64,000 bases of DNA from Hansfordia pulvinata. Lineage: Eukaryota > Ascomycota > Sordariomycetes > Xylariales. The translations under genes and the position numbers were made by a program. This document shows positions 57,225 to 64,000 of this stretch, piece by piece (the stretch's first letter is position 1; the number at the start of each line of letters is the position of its first letter). The notes beneath the pieces are model-generated. The model saw only the letters and a list, made by a program, of their open reading frames with translations, was not told the DNA's origin and searched no databases. The stretch lies in NCBI GenBank assembly GCA_006538405.1, contig BJKQ01000002.1, forward strand, positions 558,001 to 622,000, given 5' to 3'.

Positions 57225-58424
57225 TCACTTGCGCGTGGCCTTGATGACCATGGGGATGACGGCCGAGTTGGGGGCTGCAGCTTGGGCAGGCCCTTGGCGG
57301 CCGAGGCCTGGTCGATGCCCTGGATGACCTTGCGGTGGGTGACGACGGCCATGACGGTCTTGCTGCGGTGGGCCTCGTCGGTGAAGATCTGCGAGAGCCA
57401 GAGGCCGATGCGCCGGACGCGCGCGGCGTCGTCCTCCTGGCCCCTGCTGCCCGCGACGGGGTCCGTCTCCGCGAAGCCGGCCTCGAACTTGAAGGGCAGG
57501 CGCTCGCCCAGCTCCCGGCGCAGCGTGTCGACGCAGGCCTCGATGGCGGCCCGGGTGCTGCGGAAGACCCAGGGCAGGTCGTCGGTGCGGGGCCGCAGGC
57601 GCTCCATGATGGTCACGTCGGCGAAGGCGGACCACGAGCCGAAGGCGTAGGCGGCCGTCTGGACGACGCGGCGCAGCGGGCTGCTGACGAACTCCTGCGG
57701 CACCGGCATGTCGAGCCGGCGGACGGCCTCCTCGAACGACCGGCCCGTCGCCCGCGCCGTGTCGACCCCCTGCTGGATCAGCAGGTCGTCCACGTACGGC
57801 TCGAACTCGGGGCTGCCCTCGGGGAAGCCCTCCCACGGGTAGTGGTGCACGTTGTGGTACGACTTGCCGTGGCGCATCAGGTACAGCAGCTTGTACTGCA
57901 CGTCCTCGTCCTGCTCGTTGAGCTTCGCGAGGTACTCGCCCAGCGACGCCCACTTGCTCCTCTCCCCGCGCCGGCTCTCCTCGAACCCCGCCTCGTCGTA
58001 CTTGAGCTTCTCGTTGATCCAGAAGTCCTCCGGGGTTTTCTGCGTGCGTGTCGGGGGGCAGACAGACAGACTGTGTCAGCGATGGCGCAAGTGGGGATTC
58101 CCTCGTCGGGACAGGACAGTGAGAACAAAAAAGAAGATCAAGGAAAAAGGGGCGTAGAGAAGGAGGGTCGGGGTCCGCTGGGGAGAGGATGGGGGGAGTA
58201 CGGCGGCTGCCGTCTTGCGTGTCCCTACTCACCTGCGGGATATCGCGGTTTCCAAACAACTCCCTGCTCCACGTGAAGAACTCGGGCACCTGGGTAAACT
58301 CCCAGTCTCCCTTTCTGGGGACCAGAGAGGGGGCCTTCTTCTCGAGCGGCACCGCGGCGCCCAGGCACCCAAGCGGGAGACCGCCCAGGGCGGCGACGCT
58401 CAACGAGAGGAGTGAGGATTTCAT
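57225..58424 (-). CDS. Secreted histidine phosphatase (phosphoglycerate mutase-like), one apparent frameshift
   Basis: Phosphatase of the histidine acid/PGM-like superfamily. Exons 58424-58233 and 58039-57225 give 335 residues after repair. Residues 1-22 (MKSSLLSLSVAALGGLPLGC) are a signal peptide. The catalytic RHG motif is in LLYLMRHGKSYHNVHHYPWEG, RPRTDDLPW and EFVSSPLRRVVQTAAYAF follow, and the second catalytic His is in VMAVVTHRKVIQGI. Near the C-terminus the raw frame changes at a run of five C on the coding strand (57270-57274 on +) and continues as TRPSSPWSS to a stop at 57197. With one more C it would read LQPPNSAVIPMVIKATRK, the usual family ending, and stop at 57225. Substrate is unknown. 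Confidence 0.85.
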   Translation of the reverse strand: MKSSLLSLSVAALGGLPLGCLGAAVPLEKKAPSLVPRKGDWEFTQVPEFFTWSRELFGNRDIPQVSRDTQDGSRRTPPILSPADPDPPSLRPFFLDLLFCSHCPVPTRESPLAPSLTQSVCLPPDTHAENPGGLLDQREAQVRRGGVRGEPARGEEQVGVAGRVPREAQRAGRGRAVQAAVPDAPRQVVPQRAPLPVGGLPRGQPRVRAVRGRPADPAGGRHGAGDGPVVRGGRPPARHAGAAGVRQQPAAPRRPDGRLRLRLVVRLRRRDHHGAPAAPHRRPALGLPQHPGRHRGLRRHAAPGAGRAPALQVRGRLRGDGPRRGQQGPGGRRRARPAHRPLALADLHRRGPPQQDRHGRRHPPQGHPGHRPGLGRQGPAQAAAPNSAVIPMVIKATRK

Positions 58425-61400
58425 GGCGAGTGCTGCTGGATCCGGCCGGTCTTTGTCAAGTAAGTGCGTGAGACGGTCGATGTCTGCGTTCTGTGACCAC
58501 TTAACACGGCGAGGGAAAGGCGGGAGAGAGTCGGTGTATTTAAACCCGGCGAGCACTTTCTGGAAACGAAGGTCCTACCGCTGCATCTCACGCCACTGGT
58601 CTCTCTCTGGCCCTGATGGTCTGTCTAATCGTATCTGCTTTTACCTTGGTTGATCCATTCTCCTTGGGCCAGGACCCGGACGGCAAGCCCTCGCCCCGGC
58701 CAAGCTGTAGAAGCCGTCCCGGATGGCAAAACACCGTTGCGTCCAGACACGCGCTCAGCCCTAAGGAGACACGGCATGGAGGCGTGGCGTCTCGGAAGGA
58801 GGCGACAGCTGGCCCGGGCCTAGCCTTTGGTTAGCGAGACGGGTACAGCCAGATGCAACCCTTCAGGGGCGCTCTGGAAAGTGGCGATGCTCTTCCGCGG
58901 GCTCCGGCCAGCCAGGGATCTGGAGTGACGCCCGGGCCGCCCCCGCCCCCCTCCAGACGTTCCGCAGACTCTCTCTTCTCTCGCTACCAGTCCTCGATCC
59001 TCAGAAGAGGATAGCCGGTAAGCACCCGGGAGCAGAGCGGCTCTGGACAGCTAGATGGGCGAGGAACAGCGGCCGGATGGTCCGCAGTGCATGGGTCGCT
59101 GGCCTGAGCGGGCGGGCTGTGGGAGCTCCGCGTGCCGTGTCGGGATTACCGATGTTGCCACCGCGCGGAAATGGGGGACCACGACAGAGCACGCAGGGTC
59201 TGTAGGACCCTGCGGATGTGACTCTGAGATATGGTGGTTTGTTTTGAAAGTGTCCTTAGGTTTTCTGTCCGTGGATCTCTTTGCAGATCGGCTCACTCGT
59301 GCCCGGGGATGAGTACCTACCTGGGGACTGGCAATCAACTCGGGCTGGCCCGAGATTTAGTGGTGTGGCCAGAAAAGGATCCAATCGGTGAACGCTACAG
59401 CTATCCTGCCCAATGGAGACCGTCACTCGCCACGGATCCGCTTCATTCGGCCGGCCGAGGTCACTTACTCTGTGGCTGTGAACACCCTTGCGGGCCGGGA
59501 CCTGCTTGGCCCTTGGTAGGACCTGCAATTACACGTTGCCTTGGTCACCGGGGAGCGTCGACACGGGCAATACCTGGGAGTGTCAAGGCATCGAGCTACA
59601 CATCTTGCAACCGCTCTCAACTTTGAACACAGTCTCTACCATAACGGGGAGCAGATAGTGAAGTGTGACTCCTGGGACCCAAGACACATAGCTCATGTCA
59701 GGAAAGTGCCTACAACGATATGGCGAAGCCGTCTCCATCCACCGGCGGTATTACTTTCAAGGTCCGCAAGTCCAATTTGTCCTGTTACTAGACCGGGCTC
59801 ACGAGGTAAGTAAAGGCGTCCATGCCTGGTCAGGCGAGTACGGCCGAGCCAACTCAACCGGCCGCCAGCTACCTAAGTAAAGACACCCGCACGTCGGTTC
59901 CATAACAACCTCGACCGGCGGGTCCTCGGAGGGTTTGTTTTTGACGTGCTCCCGTTACCTAAACTGAATTTAGGAACGCCGCGGTGGCGAGAATGGCCCC
60001 CAGAAGCACTTCACCTGCTGCGGTTAAGGCTGGGCTTGCGAGGTGGCGAAATCATCGCCGAGGCCAACTCAAAGCGCTCACGCGATCGTGAATCCGGTTC
60101 TTGTGTTTTGTGTTAGTGCTCTTCGACCCCTCCCTGTCAGATTTGACAGCCCGCTGCGGTAACAACAACAATGTGCTCGGCCGAGGGAGTAGCGTCAAAG
60201 TTCTACAGAACTGACCAGTCGGCCTGCGAAACCGGCCGGCATGGCCGCAACAGCCGGGGGACGCCCGGTTGCCTGTTCTTCTGCGTCTTATGGCCGCGGA
60301 GGAAGGACGCGGCCGTGTACACGACCGAGTCCAGACACGACTGGATACCTAGGCGCCACAGGTCTCTGCCGCTGGCGCCTGGTCCCTGGCCACCGGCACG
60401 CCCGCGCGTACGAGTACTCGCGGGGGCCGCAGATGGTCGAGACGCGGAGGCGAGGACCACTTTGCACTTCGAGGCCGGAGGGGCGTCGGGGGCTCGGGCT
60501 ATTCAGGCTGACAGATGATGGATTGGGCAAAGCGGGATGAAACGCCAGGGCACGGCACGGCAGGGCTCGCCACTGGTTGGGCTGAGGGCAACACTGCCGC
60601 TGCTAATACGAGCGACCGCGGGAGGGAGCCACGGTCCGCGAGGGGCAAAGTAACCTCACAAGACCTGTGCCCGCTCGCTCACACGCGCGGCTCGGCGTCC
60701 CCGTCTGTTCTAGAGCGCTGGGTGACCACCATGACCGCGGATGCACCGGGACCGGGACCGAATCCTGCGAGTTACGGACGAGTACTCGTATGCGCCAGGT
60801 TGATGTGTTCGTACAGTGTCGCTTCCCAGGCCAAGCGGACCCGACAGTGCTGCGTGTCCGTGGCAGTGTCAATGGTGATGTAGGATCGATACATTCGAGT
60901 GCTGGAGACCCGAGAGCTGGTGGTGATTGAAGGAGACCGACAACCTCTCTCTCCCTGTCGGAGTTGAACACTGACCGGAGCTGGTAGATGCATATGCCCG
61001 TTACTTGCCTCACATCCCGTTTGAACAATAAGCCTCGGCAGCAGCATAGACTGCATCCCCAAACGGAACATGACATGAGTGGAGGGGCGGACGTGCGCCG
61101 TGACCAGTCGCCGGCCGGGCCTCGTGACCTCTACATCCACCGACAACCACCTCGACGACATCTCTTCCATTCGCAGCCGACGACGCAAAGGTATCTTTCG
61201 AGGGGGCTCACTGAGAACTCGGAGAGGTCTCTTTCCATCTCCACCTGTTGCCCGACCGAGACGTTTCTTTTCGGCCACGGGAACAGAGTCTCCTTGGCTG
61301 CTATCTGGTGGGCCGAGGCCAAGCTAAGGACGACGCCAACAACCAACCCGCAGCGGCCACAATAGCCAATCTCACCTCCCTGAACGCCGATTGCCGCCGG

Positions 61401-61442
61401 CTCTGACCAGCAGGAGCCTGGGCAGAGTCCCCGAGGCACACC
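58425..61442. other. Gene-free interval (3.0 kb), divergent promoters at both ends
   Basis: No ORF shows a recognisable domain. The left end is the phosphatase promoter and the right end the promoter of the peptidase gene. TACGAGTA/TACTCGTA octamers occur at 60409 and 60783, and TACCTA words near 59310 and 59870. No repeat or RNA gene was recognised. Confidence 0.55.
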
Positions 61443-63550
61443 ATGGAGTTTACAGACATTGACCATGACCTCCTGCCCGTCGACGAGTTCGACGCCCTGT
61501 ATGTGCACCTGGTATAGCATGGCAGCATCGCGTCTTGATCCATGTATGCCCACACATCTGACGCATAGGCCATCACAGAACCATAGAAGTCAAACTCCCC
61601 GGCCATTCAGCTCGCGATTCAGATTCAGACGCGCCGAAGCCCAAGTTTCCCGGTAAGTCAATCACTTGACGAGGCCCAGGAAGGAAGCGTGCTCGGTCAC
61701 CATGCTAACGCCGTGCCGCGTACAGGAAAGCAACATGCCAGAAAGGTGGCCAAAGAGCTCGGCGCCAAGGAGGGCATCATCTACCTGCCCGGCCAGGTTG
61801 AGCAGAACTGGGAGGACTCGGACCAGACGCTCCCCTTTCGCCAGCGGCGATAGTATGTGACTCTAAGTGACTCGTCCCCACCTCGCAAAGCCCACGCCGC
61901 GCCCCCTTTTCCTCTCTTCCCACCAGGCGGCGAGGGGCGGGGATCATGGAAGAAAAAGGCCCCAAGCATCTGACCCCCCCCGCGTAGCTTCTACTACCTG
62001 ACCGGGGCCGACTTCCCCGGCTGCGCGGCGACGTACGACATTGGCGCCGACAAGCTGTCGCTGTGGATCCCGTACACGCCGCCGGCCACCATCCTCTGGT
62101 TCGGCAACACGCCGAGTGCCGAGGACTGCCTCGCCCGCTCCGATGTGGACCGCGTCAAGTACGTCCAGGACCTGCCGGCCTACCTCACGGCCCGCCTCGA
62201 GGCCGTCCGCCGGCTGTACGTGCTGCGCCAGTCCCAGCTGCCGCGCTTCGACCGCTTCGAAGGCCTCAAGCGCGGCCTCGCCGTCGACATGGCCGCCCTG
62301 CAGCCGGCCATGGACCGCGCCCGCGTCGTCAAGACCGACTACGAGGTCGCCATGATCCGCCGCGCCAACGACGTCTCCTCGGCCGCCCACCGCCGCGTCC
62401 TCGACCGCGTCGCCTCCTACGCCAACGAGTGCGAGGTCGAGGCCGCCTTCGTCGCCGCCTGCACCGCCCGCGCGCCCGCCGCCAGGCCTACCCCGTCATC
62501 GCCGGCGCGGGGCCCAACGCCTCCACCCTGCACTACGAGGACAACGACCAGCCGCTGGCCGGCCCCGACCGGCAGACCCTCGTCCTCGACGCCGGCGCCG
62601 AGTGGGACTGCTACGCCAGCGACGTCACCCGCACCCTGCCCCTCAACGGGCCCACCTTCCGCCCCGAGGCCCAGGCCATCTACGACCTCGTCTACCGCAT
62701 GCAGACCGAGTGCATCGCCCGCCTGCGCCCGGGCGTCGTCTTCCGCGAGCTGCAGCTGCACGCCACCCGCGTCGCCGTCGAGGGCCTCCTGGCCCTCGGC
62801 ATCCTGCGCGGCGGCTCCGCCGACGAGATATACCGCAATGGCACTGGCGCCGCCTTCTTCCCCCACGGCCTGGGCCACCACGTCGGCCTCGACGTGCACG
62901 AGTGAGTCAGACTCCTGCCCCCGCACCCTCATTAGAGCCACCCACCTGACCTGAGCTCGTCGCGCACCTCACGCTGCTGCACCGTACTAACACGCCGGCA
63001 CAGCGTCCTCAGCCCGGAGCTGCTCCGTCCTGTCGGAGAGGGCATGTGGGGCAAGCGGCGGCCGATCGGGCCCCAGACGATGCGGGCCATGATCCGGCAG
63101 GCGGAGGGAGCCAAGGCGGGGGCCGGCAGTAGCAAGAAAAGCACCAGCGCCCCTACGACCACCACCACGACCACCAGCAGCAGACCACGACCAGCAGCAC
63201 CGCCTGCAGGAGCACCGACACCAACAGCATCACTGGGATCAACAGCCCCTCCCGGCGAGACTCCCGCCGCCGCCACCGCGGCGCCCGCCCCTCTGGACCC
63301 GCACGTGCTCCAGCCCGGCATGGTCGTGACGGTCGAGCCGGGCCTGTACTTCTGCCGCCCCTACGTCGAGGCCTACTTCCTCGGCAGCGACGACCACGCC
63401 CGCTACCTCGACCGCGCGGCGCTCGGCCGCTACTGGGGCGTCGGCGGCGTCCGCATCGAGGACTGCGTCCTCGTCACCCGCGCCGGCTGCGAGAACCTCA
63501 CCTCCGCCCCCAAGTTCGGCAAGCCCTCCTCTCACCCGTCCACCCCCTGA
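61443..63550 (+). CDS. Xaa-Pro aminopeptidase/prolidase, M24B (one apparent frameshift)
   Basis: Intracellular metallopeptidase that cleaves N-terminal residues before proline. Exons 61443-61498, 61579-61652, 61726-61852, 61988-62901 and 63004-63550. The creatinase-like N-domain shows [13 protein letters not shown] and [13 protein letters not shown]. Metal ligands are present: [21 protein letters not shown] (two Asp), [13 protein letters not shown] (His), [11 protein letters not shown] (Glu) and [10 protein letters not shown] (Glu). In exon 4 the frame slips at about 62466-62490, between [12 protein letters not shown] and [18 protein letters not shown]; one base appears to be missing from a GC-rich repeat. 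Repaired, the protein has the size of fungal prolidases. A Thr/Pro/Ala-rich linker of about 85 residues (63100-63300) interrupts the catalytic domain between the His and Glu ligands. The acceptor of exon 2 is inferred from the frame. Confidence 0.85.
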
Positions 63551-64000
63551 TGATGTTATTCATCACCAAAGCTGGTTTACGTTGCGAGAAGCAGGAAGAA
63601 AGAATGGGCCAATGGGAGGGTATAGAGGCTCCAAGAGAGAGATGGAGAGACACACAGGATTTGCTTTCAGCGAGCTGCTGCTGGTTGCTTTTCTTGCTAT
63701 TGTCGCGAATCTGCGCGCATGTCTGCCATGCGATCGAGCCGTCTTGGTGGATTTGTAATCAATCTCATGTTCGTCTAGAATCCTGCGTACAACAAGAAGC
63801 CAAATCGCACATTCCAAACGGCCAATCTTTTGGAACATCCCGCTGTCGAGTCAAAATGGAAACCAGTGTGAGGCATTCCACGGTAAGGTATCAAAGCCCC
63901 AATCGTCACAGAGACCACGGCATAGGTGGGGTGAATTGAGGGGTTCAAGTCGGGGAATTTTGGTATTTGCGTCTTGCCTATGTACTCTACATGAGCTCGT
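63551..64000. other. 3' flank at the right edge
   Basis: Non-coding DNA downstream of the M24 peptidase extends to the window edge. Nothing recognisable is present. Confidence 0.55.

Noticed and set aside
63935..63965. GGTTCAAGTC-like word considered as a tRNA T-arm
   Set aside because: The flanking bases do not form the paired stem, and no acceptor stem or anticodon arm could be found.

Overview
The window is nuclear DNA of a GC-rich filamentous ascomycete, most likely a sordariomycete-type Pezizomycotina. Protein-coding genes are monocistronic, lie on both strands, and are broken by short introns (about 50-140 bp, a few longer). Introns have GTRNGT-like donors, CTAAC/CTAAT branch points and YAG acceptors. 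Several families are typical of such fungi: a Zn2Cys6 activator, a bZIP/DUF3425 factor, a CorA-type Mg transporter, a COP9 signalosome subunit and fungal prephenate dehydrogenase. I support 19 protein-coding genes. No rRNA, tRNA, CRISPR array or intact transposon was recognised.

Layout, left to right. 1-2.2 kb: simple-sequence-rich, gene-free flank. 2.2-7.3 kb: secreted M14 zinc carboxypeptidase (+), cupin DUF985 protein (-), alpha/beta hydrolase (-). 8.1-16.3 kb: housekeeping block with prephenate dehydrogenase TYR1 (-), divergent ATS1/KTI13-like RCC1-repeat protein (+), checkpoint clamp subunit Rad9 (-), and divergent F-box-like/LRR protein (+). 16.9-18.6 kb: PHO8-type vacuolar alkaline phosphatase (-). 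18.6-22.8 kb: no supported gene. 22.8-33.5 kb: secreted TAP-like serine hydrolase (+), MCT-like MFS transporter (+), uncharacterised secreted protein (-), SDR oxidoreductase (-). 34-43 kb: bZIP/DUF3425 regulator (-), CorA-like Mg transporter (+), Zn2Cys6 transcription factor (-). 43-51.3 kb: an 8.3-kb gene desert. 51.3-63.6 kb: COP9 subunit 1 (+), a small cysteine-rich secreted protein (+), a conserved probable nuclear protein (+), a secreted histidine phosphatase (-) and an M24B Xaa-Pro peptidase (+).

The genes do not form one pathway cluster. Secreted hydrolases (carboxypeptidase, TAP-like peptidase, histidine phosphatase) and the transporter suggest saprotrophic or host-associated nutrition. 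TYR1, rad9, ATS1, csn1 and PHO8 are core functions.

Five otherwise intact genes carry one apparent single-nucleotide frameshift each, mostly in G/C homopolymers. This looks more like sequence-level indels than independent gene death and should be resolved before those proteins are used. The most unusual signals are: (i) about 19 copies of the octamer TACGAGTA/TACTCGTA, all outside exons, against about 2 expected by chance; (ii) a small cysteine-rich secreted protein with a CPxxCGYC ending, in an AT-richer pocket beside a gene-sparse region; (iii) a 712-residue secreted protein of unknown family with a cysteine/tryptophan tail.
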